DNA of 64,000 bases from Tenebrio molitor. Lineage: Eukaryota > Arthropoda > Insecta > Coleoptera > Tenebrionidae. Position 1 is the first letter of the stretch. The number at the start of each line of letters is the position of its first letter. The stretch spans positions 29,202,001 through 29,266,000 of the forward strand of contig NC_091049.1 of assembly GCF_963966145.1 (NCBI RefSeq), read 5' to 3'. Shown here in pieces: positions 33,938 through 44,654 of the stretch. Under the pieces are notes generated by a model. The model was not told where the DNA came from. It worked only from the letters and a program-made list of their open reading frames with translations, and ran no database searches. The position numbers were made by a program, and so were the translations under genes.

Positions 33938-36900
33938 TATAGTTTATTTAACAGTTCTGTAAAAATAGACCACATTATTTCTTCAAAACGTGCTGAAACT
34001 GCACTCGCCTGTCAAACTTCTGAATAAAAGTTATCTTTTAAATCTTTGAAAAAAGAAGCGGAACCTCTGATCGGGGTAAAGACTACGAACATTTATACAT
34101 TACACATTTGATCTTAAAGCTGATAAACAATGACCATATAGAAGATTTTTCGATATCTTCGAACAACAAAAAATTCGGAGATTTTGACGATGTGGTCCTT
34201 GAAATTAAATATTACAACCAAAAATTACAAAATATCTTGTGTATCTTCATAAGATACTTCGCCATGATTTAACGATTCACTCATCTCCTGGAATTCGTTG
34301 CAAAAGACTCTCTCATTTCTCAGATCATAAAAACTTTACACGTCAATTCTTAAATACAATGAATCATTAAATTCCACAGAGAAACTTTGAACAATTTTAA
34401 TTCTCCTTCAACGTCTTTTATTATTTTCATGGTAATTGCTAAAAATTAATGTCGAATTTAATTTTCAGAGTTCAGAAAAAATCGAATTGGAGAAGGAAAT
34501 GGATGTTCCAGGTGCCTTTTCCTCGGTAAATATTTTTATTGTTGAAAAAAAAACGTCAGAATAATTTTTCTAATAAATCACATCAATAACCTTACATGAT
34601 AAATATTTTACATAAACTCTTATCAAGATAAAATATCATTATAGTACTTTGAAGAATTACGTCGTAACGAGCATTTCGAGCAATTTTTCATCGAGATTAT
34701 TAAAACTCTTAAATTTATTTATCACGTTATCAAAAGATATTATGAAAACAATTTAAATTATTTTTTTATATACTCGTACGTTATTTACCAGTTCTGTAAA
34801 AATAGACCACATTATTTTCTTCAAAACGTGCTGAAACTGAACTCGTCCGTCAAACTTCTGAATAAAGATTATCTTTTAGATCTTTGAAAAAAGAAGCGGA
34901 ACCACTGATCGGGGTAAAGACTACGAACATTTATACATTGCACATTTGATCTTGAAACTGATAAACAATGACGATATAGAAGATTTTTCTATATCTTCGA
35001 ACAACGCAAAATTCGGAGATTTTGACGATGTGGTCCTTGAAATAAAATATTACAACCAAAAACCACAAACCTACGCTTTACAGTTGAAACATACAAACAA
35101 GACAAGAACGTTGACAGTAGCCGGTTTGACCGGCGAAAGCGGGAATTTTAGTATCAAGAAGTATATCAAAGGATTTAAATTTGTCGACGACTCCGTTAAA
35201 GTTATCCTTTTCACGAACAGCCTCTTCGACGGTTCCGAAAAACAAAGGATTCAGTTCGGAGAGGAAACTATCATAGTACATGAATCTCCACAAGACTTGC
35301 TTCTGACAACTTCGAAAGAAGGTCACTCCTACAATTTCACAATCGCGAATCCAAAAAATCTACCAGAAACAAAATTGAAGTTTTTTAACAATTTTCTCCT
35401 TTACACAAATCAAATGAACGTTGAGGAACTCGAAGCTTGGACTCAAAATGAATTTAGAAACATGTTCAGTTGCGAAGAATCAGTTTTTAAAGACTACATT
35501 TACTTCGTCATCAACTGGAGTCTTACAGAAGGAAAGAAAAAGAAGTTAGAGAAATCGTGGGTGAAACGTGCAATTGCTCTTCAATTGTTATCAACTTTCA
35601 TAAAACCATTGTCGTTCGCGCCGGGTCAAGTTAACGAAAACGCAAGACTTTTACGAGAGACTATGTCAAGATTTAGATTTACAATTTTCGACAGAAAGAA
35701 TCGTAGAGAAGTTACGGTTTTGTGGAAAGACTTCAAGAATGAAATCAATGATATTGTAATGCTGAATGGAATTAGAAAACAATATCAAATAAGAATGACC
35801 CGCATTCACAGTGTGGACGATTTGAACCAGAAAGAACTAAGTAAAATGTTGTGGTTGTTGGGAAAATGTCCACTGGTTCTCGATGGCAGAGGCAACATTT
35901 CTGCAGCTCTTAATTTATGTCCTGACGACAAGTTTGTCATACTTAGTCCAAATTTTCCAATTGATTGTTCTTCGAGATTTCAAAATTTATGTGACTTGCA
36001 AGACGAACCGGACATGTGTCAAAATTTTCTAAACAATTTCACTTACTCACTTCCATGTACCGAAACTGTGAATTTGACGGATTTGACGGATGTGGAAACT
36101 GAGGAAATTAAAGACATCACCACGGACGAGTTAGCTGTAATGATACATAGTCATAATATGGAAGACAAAGAAGGCGAAGTTTTGCCACCGTGTTACGTCA
36201 AAAGAAATTTTATAAGAATTATGATAGACGCAAAATTTTTGAGAAAAAATTGTATAAACACTCTAATTCTTATCTGTTCCATCACAAATGTGAATAGTTT
36301 TAAACTCCGCTTTAATCATATAAAGTTCGTCAAATTAGAAAAGTTTTCCAAGAATGAATGCGATGACACAGTCACTTACTTCACCGACGTTGAATATTCA
36401 CAAAAGCAGTTTGACGAATTGTGTCTCAAGAGATCTCCAGACACTGAATGCCATCAGTTTCGATACGTCAACGACAACTGTCTAGAGTGGATCAGAAGCA
36501 AGAATTCTATCGAAAAATTGCGAAAATACCTGCTGGTAGGTAACAACTTGGCAAAGTATGACAAGGACGTCATCAGCGAAACCGAACTATTTGACAGTCC
36601 GTCTACAAATCACGTGAACATTATTTGCGCCAATCCCGGAATGGGAAAAACCATGCTGATGAAGAATCTGAAGAATGACGCTCCTCCGACCGTCTTGAGA
36701 ATTTTGGTCTACGCCAGAAATCATGCACTGTATTTTCGCAAGAAAGACGCCGACGCTGAAACATTCGTAGACTACATTCTTAACGACACCCACAAGAAAG
36801 ATGGAAATTTCAACAAGCGAATTTTGAAAATGTTGAAAACTAGAGGGAGGCTTGAGTTTCTCTGGGATGGACTAGACGAAATTTCTGAGAAAACTCTGGT

Positions 36901-36985
36901 GGTCGTCATGGAGATTATTAAGTATATTTCCACTAAAGGACACCGACAGTGGATAACTTCGCGCAACAATTTGAAAACTACATTA

Positions 36986-39551
36986 TATTATATATATATA
37001 TAAGCGATTATTCGATGCCGAATTTACGCTACTCCTATGGTGGAGTTTTTCGATTCTGTTTTTCCTGCGGTGAATCACTCCGCCTTGTTCTTCTCTTTTG
37101 TTTTCGTTAGATTCTGCCTTGCTCCCTGGCTGCTCGTATGTTTTTTTCCCAGTTCTTCCTATCTTGAATCTTGATTCTCCAGTCCTCTATTCCTATCCTT
37201 CTAATGTCCTCGTGTATCTGGTCTTCCCACCTTATCCTTGGTCTGCCTCTTGGTCTTCCTTCTACTGGTCTCCAATTTAGGGTTTTTCTTAGTATGTGTT
37301 GTGTATCCCTCCTTTGTACGTGTCCGAACCACCGTAGCCTTTGTGCTTTCACAAATCCTACAATATCTTCTCCCTCGATTATGTCCCTTATTTCATGATT
37401 CATTAGTGTCCTGTATTCCCCTTCTTCTGTTCTTCTTGGCCCTGCAATTTTTCTGAGTACCTTTCTTTCAAATATCCCGAGGTTCTCTTCGTCTGTATTA
37501 GTGAGTCGCATTGTTTCCGCTGCATAAGTCGCTACAGGTCTAATTGCTGCCTTATAGATTTTTATCTTTGTTGCTCTGCTAATGTGATGGTCCGTTAGGT
37601 ATCTTTGATATTTCCAGTAAGCCTTGTTCGCTGCTTGTATTCGCTCTTTGATTTCGGCGCTTCGTTCATTTTTTTCGTTCACGTTCACTCCCAGGTATTT
37701 AAAATTTTCTACTTTTTTAAACGTGTAACTCCCTAGGTTTGTTTCTTTAATATGGTCTGTCTTTCTTCTCGAGATTATCATGTATTTAGTCTTATCTTGG
37801 TTGAGTTGTAGACCTCTTTTTTCTGTTTCTGTAACTAGCTTTTGCAGCGCCGCTCCCAGGCTCTTTTTATCTCTTGTTATAAGTGCTATGTCATCTGCGT
37901 AAGCTATTACTTGAGTTGCACTCACCGTAATAGCTCTGTCCAGTCCTGCAGCCTTTATTGCACCGTCGAGTGCGATGTTGAAGAGCGTTGTGGACAGTGC
38001 GTCTCCTTGCCTGACTCCTCTTTCTATGTTTATTTCGTTTGTTACACCCTCTGTTGTAGATATTCTTGCTTTTGAGTTGTCCATCGTCATTTTCGTTAGT
38101 TTGATTAGTTTCTCCGGTATTTTCATTTGTTGCATTTGCTCTACTAGACTGCGCCTGTTTATGTTGTCGAAGGCTTGTTTGAAGTCTATAAATAATATAT
38201 GTAACTCTATGTCGTATTCGTAGCTCTTCTCTATTATTTGTGACATAACGTGTATTGCGTCTATGGTTGATTTGCCTTTTCTGAATCCATTCTGATATTC
38301 TCCTAGTTTTGTTTCTGTGTGTTCTGCCAGTCTCTTCCTGATAATCGATGTTAGTATTTTGTATGTTGTGTTGAGTAACATGATTCCTCTGTAGTTGTTA
38401 CATTGTGTAGGATCTCCTTTCTTAAGTAGTGGAATGAGTAGTCCTGTTCTCCATTCTTCTGGCATTGTCTCGCTCTGCCATACCGCCACTAGTATTCTAT
38501 AAACTCTGCTTAGCAGTTCGTGCCCTCCTTGCTTGATTAATTCATTACTAATTTGGTCCGGCCCTGCTGCTTTCTTTGTCTTAAGCTGTGCGACGATCTC
38601 CATGTATTCGTCATAAGACGGCGCGTCGTCCTCGTTGTTACTGTCTTCCATTTCCACTTTTTCTTTTTTTCTCCCTGTAATTTCTTTTTCTTCCCTAAAA
38701 AGTTCCGTGTAATACGTTTCCCATCTTTTGTTACCTATTCTTTGTGTCTTTTTACTCGTCGAGTTCCAATGTTTTATCAGTTTATACAGTTCCCTGCTGT
38801 CCCTATTGTTGACTTCCACCTCCTGCATAAGTTCCCCAATCCAACTTTCTTTTTTGTGTTTGCAATATTTGGTCGCCTCTTTTCTTTTTTCTTTGTAGTT
38901 CTCTAAGTCTTTTTGGTTTCCCGTCTTTAACCATCTGTTTCTGGCTTGGTTCTTCGCCTCCGTTCTTTTTTCGCACTCCTCGTCGAACCATTCCTTTCTT
39001 TTTCTTGTTGTTATTCGTCCAAGCACTGTTTCTGCCGTGTCTGTTATGCTTTCTTTTAGGTTCTTCCACTCTTCATCAATGTCTACTTCTTCTTCTCGTG
39101 TTTCTAATTTTTTTCTCATCTCTTTTTTGTACTCATCGTTGTGTCTCGTGTGGTTTAGTTTCTCTACGTCCCATCCATTTTTCCTACTGCCTCCTGTTTG
39201 TTTGACCACCTTCATCCTCATTTTGGCGACAACCAGGAGATGGTCTGAGTCGACATTTGCCCCTCTGTATGTCCTAACATCTTGTATTATTCTTTTCCAC
39301 TTTTTGGAGATTAGCATGTGGTCTATTTGGTTTCCCTCTGTCCCCCCTGGAATCATCCATGTTATCTTGTGCTCTCTTTTATGTCTGTATTGCGTGCTAA
39401 CAATGAATGTGTTTGTTGCTGCCGCTAGGTCGCAAATCTTCGCTCCGTTGTCGTTAGTGGTGTCGTGGATTGTCTCTTTCCCTGCTACACCTTCATTGCG
39501 TTCCTCCTTCCCTATCTTCGCATTGAAGTCCCCCACTATCATTAAGATGTC
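36986..39551 (-). mobile_element. RTE-like non-LTR retrotransposon, 5'-truncated, 13-bp target duplication
   Basis: Inserted antisense into exon 3 of copy 2. GAAAACTACATTA flanks both sides (36973-36985 and 39552-39564). The 3' end is a (TA)n run rather than poly(A), as is usual for RTE-clade elements. The 5' end is cut within the endonuclease domain. Little sequence decay, so the insertion looks young. Confidence 0.92.
37107..39542 (-). CDS. RTE-like LINE ORF2: endonuclease (partial) and reverse transcriptase
   Basis: A single open frame of about 811 codons. It begins inside the apurinic-type endonuclease at IVGDFNAKIGKEE (GDFNA signature), with IDHMLIS and DSDHLLV following, so about the first third of the endonuclease is missing. 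The reverse transcriptase shows AAGPDQISNELIK, NYRGIMLLNTTYKIL, LFIDFKQAFDNI (motif A), GVRQGDALSTTLFNIALD (motif B) and VIAYADDIALI (catalytic YADD), then thumb and a C-terminal domain with RLRWFGHVQRRD. Related sequences are often misnamed craniofacial development protein in insect annotations. The true start lies in the lost 5' part. No stops or shifts visible, so the protein was functional recently; without its 5' end this copy should be immobile. Confidence 0.92.
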   Translation of the reverse strand: MIVGDFNAKIGKEERNEGVAGKETIHDTTNDNGAKICDLAAATNTFIVSTQYRHKREHKITWMIPGGTEGNQIDHMLISKKWKRIIQDVRTYRGANVDSDHLLVVAKMRMKVVKQTGGSRKNGWDVEKLNHTRHNDEYKKEMRKKLETREEEVDIDEEWKNLKESITDTAETVLGRITTRKRKEWFDEECEKRTEAKNQARNRWLKTGNQKDLENYKEKRKEATKYCKHKKESWIGELMQEVEVNNRDSRELYKLIKHWNSTSKKTQRIGNKRWETYYTELFREEKEITGRKKEKVEMEDSNNEDDAPSYDEYMEIVAQLKTKKAAGPDQISNELIKQGGHELLSRVYRILVAVWQSETMPEEWRTGLLIPLLKKGDPTQCNNYRGIMLLNTTYKILTSIIRKRLAEHTETKLGEYQNGFRKGKSTIDAIHVMSQIIEKSYEYDIELHILFIDFKQAFDNINRRSLVEQMQQMKIPEKLIKLTKMTMDNSKARISTTEGVTNEINIERGVRQGDALSTTLFNIALDGAIKAAGLDRAITVSATQVIAYADDIALITRDKKSLGAALQKLVTETEKRGLQLNQDKTKYMIISRRKTDHIKETNLGSYTFKKVENFKYLGVNVNEKNERSAEIKERIQAANKAYWKYQRYLTDHHISRATKIKIYKAAIRPVATYAAETMRLTNTDEENLGIFERKVLRKIAGPRRTEEGEYRTLMNHEIRDIIEGEDIVGFVKAQRLRWFGHVQRRDTQHILRKTLNWRPVEGRPRGRPRIRWEDQIHEDIRRIGIEDWRIKIQDRKNWEKNIRAAREQGRI

Positions 39552-42500
39552 GAAAACTACATTAGAAACTGAATTTAACGTTTTTTCTAAAACGCTAACT
39601 CAATTCGACGATTCCGAACAGAGAAGATACGTCAGCAACCGGCTAGAGTTTTCTGGAGACGGTTTGGTCGAGATCTTCCAAATAATTAAAGGAAATATTC
39701 TACGCTTTCCCAACAACAATATTTTAGGCATTCCGCTTCAAATTTTCATGTTGACGGAATTGATCCTTTACGATGAAGAAAAATATTGTCATTTGCTGAG
39801 TGAGACATTCTTGGTGACTGACTTGTACCATCATTTTGTCGACCAAAAATTCCATCTTTATTTCAGAGAAAAGGAACATTTGGACGACACATTGGACACA
39901 ATTCACACCAGAAAGCGCTCTGACAAAACATCAATGCTTGACTCTTATAAAAAGGTGGCGGCGGCGACATACTTGAACAATGATCTCTTAGACAATTTAA
40001 AATGCCAGGAATTTTTGAAAAATATCCAAAGAGATAAAGATTCTTTCGGGTTCATAACTTACGTGTCCGATGCACTCACTCCAGAATTTTGTCACAACTC
40101 GTTCGGCGAATATTTCGCAGCTTTGTATGTTTCGGAAAGTTCTAGTGAGATCTTCCAAAACGACGAGTTTATGTACAACGAAGAGTACAACAACATTCGA
40201 TTCTTTTTTGATCTAATCGTGTCTCAAAATAGCAAAGCTCACATTGCGGTGTTGTACAATAACTTTAAACTTTTGGAAGAATGTAGTAAAGAAGAGTTGA
40301 TTTGCAGGGACAAGAATGAACGCACCGCTTTCGATTTAGCACTCAAGAGGCGTAAAAAGTATCCAATTTTGGAAACTAAAATATCAAACGATAAGTATTA
40401 TCTTTTTTATTCGAACGTAAAACTCGCACCGTTCAAAGATGTCGCTTGTCAAAAAATTTTGGACTTTCTGTCGCTTTATAACGGGAGCACTCAAAATTCA
40501 GTTATTTATGACAACAATTTTCTTCTATTACCTTTTATTGCATTATCAAACGAAGACATATCACTAATTTCTAGACCTAAACCCAAGTTGTTGCTAAACC
40601 TTCTGTTTTATGCGATACAAATTGATTATTCAACAATATTAGAACACTTCGAAAAGCTACATCTCATAAAATCTAACTACAGTGCAACTCTTCTACACTT
40701 GGCGATCCACTATGAATCAATCAATTGTTTAGAATGTATACTGTCTAACGAAAAACACAAAAATTACCTAATTGAACACACGAGAGTTCTAAGTACAATG
40801 TGTAGTTTCAAATTTGGCAAAATTTTGAAAATTCATCAGATAGATCTAAATGGGGTAGACTGTGACAAGAGGACACCTCTCCATCATGCTTGCGAGAGCA
40901 ACAGTCTTGAAGCAATCGAGTTTTTAATCCAATCTGGAGCAAAATTAAATGTGAGAAGCAAAAATGATGAAACACCTCTACATTGCGCTCTAAATCGTTG
41001 CTCCTTAGAAGTGATACAACTGCTGATTCAAAATGGGGCCGATATGAACATTAGAGATGCGTCCGGTAAAACCGTGCTGCACTATGCATCTGAAATTAAA
41101 GAATTTTATCAGGACGTTTTAGAATTACTGATCAAAAATAACGCAGATTTGAATATTGTAGACCAAAAAGGACGACCTCCGATATATTACGCTTGTCTGA
41201 AAGACCCTTCTGATACTTTGAAATTTCTAATTCGAAACGGAGCCGATGTGAATTTAACAGATAAAACCGGCAAAACTTCTCTCCATTACGTGTCTGAAGA
41301 TCAGCACATTTCTGACGAAATTGTAACAATTTTGATCAAGGGTGGGGCACAATTGGATGCAGTGGATGAGAGTGGTCAGGCTCCCATTCATTACGCGTGT
41401 CAAAGCGGTTGTTCTGAGAAGGTAAAACTGTTGGTTAACGGGGGCGCAAGAGTGAATCTTGAAGACAGAAATAGAAAAACTGCTCTGCATTACTGTTGTC
41501 ATAATGAGAAGATTTCTGACGACGTCGTGAAGTTATTGATTAGAAACTCAGCAAACATGGATATTACAGATAAGACTGGTAATGCTGCCATACATTACGC
41601 TTGCAAGAGTGGTTCATTTGAAAAACTGAAACTGTTGATTCAAGGGGGCGCCAGCGTCAATACTACAAACTCGAGTGGACAAACAGTATTGCATTATGTA
41701 TGCCAGAACTTGTTTATTTCTACTTCTTTTATTAACATCTTAATTGACAATAACGCAGATTTAAATGTTGTCGATCACTCTGGTGGCACCCCTCTCCACT
41801 ACGCTTGTCTAAGTGGTTCTTGTGATATAGTAAAATTGTTGATTCAAAATGGCGTCTGTGTGTATATCCCAGACGAGTTTGGTAGAACTGCGTTACTCTA
41901 TGCTTGTGAAAATCCGAATATTTCATCTGATTGCGTCGAAACGCTTATCAAGAACACAGCTAAATTAGATATTATCGATAAGACAGATCGTACCGCCATA
42001 CACTATGCTTGCGCGAGTGGTTCGGTCGAAAAACTGAAGTTGCTGATTCAAAATGGCGCCGATGTGAACATCAAAAATTCAACGTCCAGCACACCTTTGC
42101 ATTTTGTGTGTGAGAGATCATCTATTCCTCACGGTGTGTTAGAAGTTTTAATAGAAAATAAAGCAAACTTGAATGTTTTTGACAAGGACTATCTCTTTCC
42201 GATACATTACGCATGTTACAGTGGTTCTTCCGAGAAACTCATCTTACTGATTAAGAATGGCGCCAGGGTGACTATTAAGGACAGCAATGATAAAGCACCT
42301 CTGCATTATGCTTGTCAGAACGATGCTTTTTCGATGGACGCTGTCATATCTTTGCTTAAAGGAGGGGCACATGTGAATGCTGTCGACAAAGACGGGCGTA
42401 CCGCGATGCATTATGCTTGTATAAATAATAATCGTGATAAAATATTTCAATTGTTAAATAATAACGCGAATAGGGATATTAAAGACACTAATGGCAAAAA

Positions 42501-42599
42501 ACCCTTGCAATATGCATCTCAAGAAGTGATTCAAAATTTAATAAGAACTGACGCTACCTTACGCAATGATTGCACCATTTCATAAGCTATTTTTAATTA

Positions 42600-43210
42600 A
42601 ATTTTAGGTTTTTAAGTTCTTCAAAATTGTTAATTTAATTGTTTGAATTAATTATAAAACTAAACCACCTTAATAATGTTATAATTAAATGTTAGCTTTT
42701 AATTTTTTAAACTGTATTAGTATTCGTCAGAATTACATCAAGAAAAAACTGGTTGTCTTCAGTTTTTAATTTAAACCGTTGAACTCGTTCACACACAGGG
42801 GGGAAGCATTATATTGTGGTATAGTAGGCCCAGAAATATAGTGATTTTATGGACTTAGGCCGATAATTTCTTTTACAATTTTGGGGTCACTTTTATTACC
42901 AACTTGAAGAGAGTTTATAAATATTCTATGACAGATGTTTTTGAGCCGTCTGAGAATGAACCATCGGAGACAAAGGTAGGTAGAGTCCAGTCGCGCGACC
43001 GGTGCCAGAATCTTATTGCCCCACCATAACTGACCACCTTAAGTTAATGTACTCCATCCCTCATAAAATCACTATATTTCTGGGTCTACTATAGTTGCAA
43101 TATTTACTACTTCCCTGTTTTGTAGGTCCTAAATGTACTAGTCCATTTTCCTTTTCAATACCCATACACCAAAATTGAGAACTTTGGTCATCGTTAAAGT
43201 TAGGTACTCG
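42600..43210 (+). repeat. Duplicated 3' flank of the array unit (unit 2), with a nested MITE
   Basis: AAAACTAAACCACCTTAATA and the following 150 bases match 51840-52030 behind copy 3; the match continues after a MITE (42822-43091) at TCCTAAATGTACTAGTCCAT. Confidence 0.7.
42822..43091. mobile_element. MITE in the 3' flank of copy 2
   Basis: TAGTAGGCCCAGAAATATAG and ATTTTAT are mirrored by ATAAAATCACTATATTTCTG and GGTCTACTA. The corresponding position behind copy 3 is empty. Confidence 0.75.
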
Positions 43211-43324
43211 CACCTCCACTTTGTCCTTAACACAGGGACAACAATTATTATTGGCAGATCTTCAAGCAGCAAAAGCAAACTAATTAATTAAATAATTACA
43301 TATATATATATATGTATCTAAATA

Positions 43325-44045
43325 TAACGGGTGTTCAAATGAAAAGTTTATCAAGTTGGCTATGACTTTCTGATGAAAGAAGATAGAGCGAAAAAGAGAT
43401 GATACCTTCTTTGACAGTTGACAGATGTCATTTGTGTTATCGAGTGTAACTGTGTAACGTCTTTTTTTTTAGTTAAGTTTCGTTTTCTGTAGAACATAAA
43501 ACTTTTTTAATCGAAGGTTATTCGGTGCAAAATTGCATTGAAAATTTCAAACTGAATTTACAAATTTTGCTATGGATTACATCCAGTTTAAGAAATTTTT
43601 GCCTCGAGCTGTAAATTTGTTTCGTCTTACTGGTAGTGTCTTGCAAAAATGAGGCAGTGTTGTTACTAATACTCAAGATAAAGGAAAATGTATCAAAAAC
43701 ATCTATCCGACAATTGAGTCAGCAAATGAATCTCTTTGTTGGAACAATGCACACAATGTTACACAAGAATTTACATCCCTACCGTGTCACAGCAGGAATT
43801 GAACCCAACAGATTATTATACAAGAAGATTACATCGTTACAACTGGCTTGTCGGCAACGTAGCCAATAATGTGGAGTTTTCACAGATTATTTTCACCGAC
43901 GAGTCATGGTTTCGTACTTCAGGAATTCGCAGAATATTAGAATATGCACTGAAAATCCACATAAAATTGTCGAAGAGGCGTTATATGCTGAAAAGATTGA
44001 CGTTTTTGCAGGATTTAGTTAAAGGAGAATAATTGGACTAATACC
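43325..44045 (+). pseudogene. Tc1/mariner-like transposase relic
   Basis: Frames read in turn ISKTSIRQLSQQMN-like HTH text (SKTSIRQLSQQMNLFVGTMH), HPYRVTAGIEPN / QELNPTDYYTRRL, then FSQIIFTDESWFRTSGIRRI with the first catalytic Asp (FTDES), and finally ENPHKIVEEALYAEKIDVF in another frame before a stop. This order is typical of a Tc1/mariner-related family in insects. At least three frameshifts; non-functional. The leading GGGTGTTCAAATGAAA at 43330 may be the element's left terminus. Confidence 0.7.
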
Positions 44046-44475
44046 TACTCGGATTCCTGATTTAATTTTTAAATACCAAAACAGAATGAATGCTTTGTAA
44101 AGTGTATTTTGGGTTGCATTTTTACCAGACCAGGCTCGTCATCTTATGTGATTGTGAACCTGTATGTATTTTGCAATTTTTTTTTTTTAATAATTCAAGT
44201 AAGTATCTATAAATTAAAAAAAATATTTTCTTCTGCGTCGTTCATCAAGTCCAACGTATCTGCAAAAAAACTGTGTATGGTACGAGTTGTCAAATATTTC
44301 GTGTCTGAAAAACCATCAATACCACTCTCAGAAACTGTTGAATCAGTTCAATTTGTCGTTTATCAAAACAAATTAATGTATGATAAAAATGAGATTTTCC
44401 AATAGCAAACATACCCGGATATTTTAAAAATTTTAGGCCGAAGGTGTAAATATTTTAAATATCCCTAATTGTGGA
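44046..44475. other. Stretch with no recognised feature
   Basis: A 98-codon open frame (44109-44405) has no recognisable domain and an unconvincing, hydrophobic start; left unassigned. Confidence 0.3.
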
Positions 44476-44479
44476 TTAG

Positions 44480-44654
44480 TTCGTAATCGGTGGAGATCTG
44501 ATCGTTCTTATCCAAGGCTCTACAAATGTGATCATGTAATATGATATTTTTATTGCATTCTGTGTGTGATTGTTCGCTGATTGAGAGTTTGTTAATCGAT
44601 ACAGTAAAGCAAAAAGTAATTTTCTTAAATGTTCAACACCGGAGTGGCCCAGAG
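44480..44654 (+). promoter_or_regulatory. Promoter of copy 3 with altered TATA box
   Basis: Same block as the other copies (GGAGATCTGATCGTTCTTAT, then CCAAGGCTC), but the TATAAAAG box is TACAAATG here (44521-44528) and the GATA-type site is CTTATCC. Leader and upstream ATG are conserved. Confidence 0.65.

Larger units (their letters stand above)
31771..34228 (+). pseudogene. Truncated nuclease/NACHT/ankyrin copy (5' part only)
   Basis: Exon 1 31771-31779 and exon 2 32695-32751 (19 codons) have good donors and acceptors. The following exon-3 start (34042) matches the other copies for about 180 bases, through the FDDVV motif, then breaks and joins sequence that belongs to intron 1 of the family. 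The acceptor before it reads TTTTAA where all other copies have TTTTAG, so it cannot splice normally. It appears to be the remnant left by a deletion between two tandem copies, with the next unit's exon 2 and exon 3 downstream. Its promoter and first exons may now serve copy 2. Confidence 0.75.
34469..42585 (+). pseudogene. Nuclease-like/NACHT/ankyrin gene, array copy 2, interrupted by a LINE
   Basis: Exon 2 34469-34525, exon 3 from 34880 to the TAA at 42585, split by the LINE at 36986-39551. Exon 1 is probably the one at 31771. The family domains are all present: N-terminal GKDYEHLYIAHLILKL and FDDVVLEI...ALQLKH (nuclease-like), NACHT Walker A NPGMGKTM, Walker B WDGLDE, TSR, then after the insertion the LGIPLQIFMLTEL helices, FCHNSFGEYFAAL and 17 ankyrin repeats ending DATLRNDCTIS. 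The coding frame is otherwise undamaged: it resumes in phase after the 13-bp target duplication, implying a protein near 1,730 residues before insertion. As it stands, translation ends 6 codons into the LINE (stop at 37003), giving a nuclease-plus-partial-NACHT product without ankyrins. Alternatively the LINE might be spliced out in RNA; not shown. Confidence 0.85.

Noticed and set aside
37098..39205. Plus-strand frames inside the LINE, and the apparent N-terminal extension of the copy-2 ankyrin frame from 39037
   Set aside because: They are antisense of the reverse-transcriptase gene. The real host coding sequence resumes only at the target duplication near 39552.
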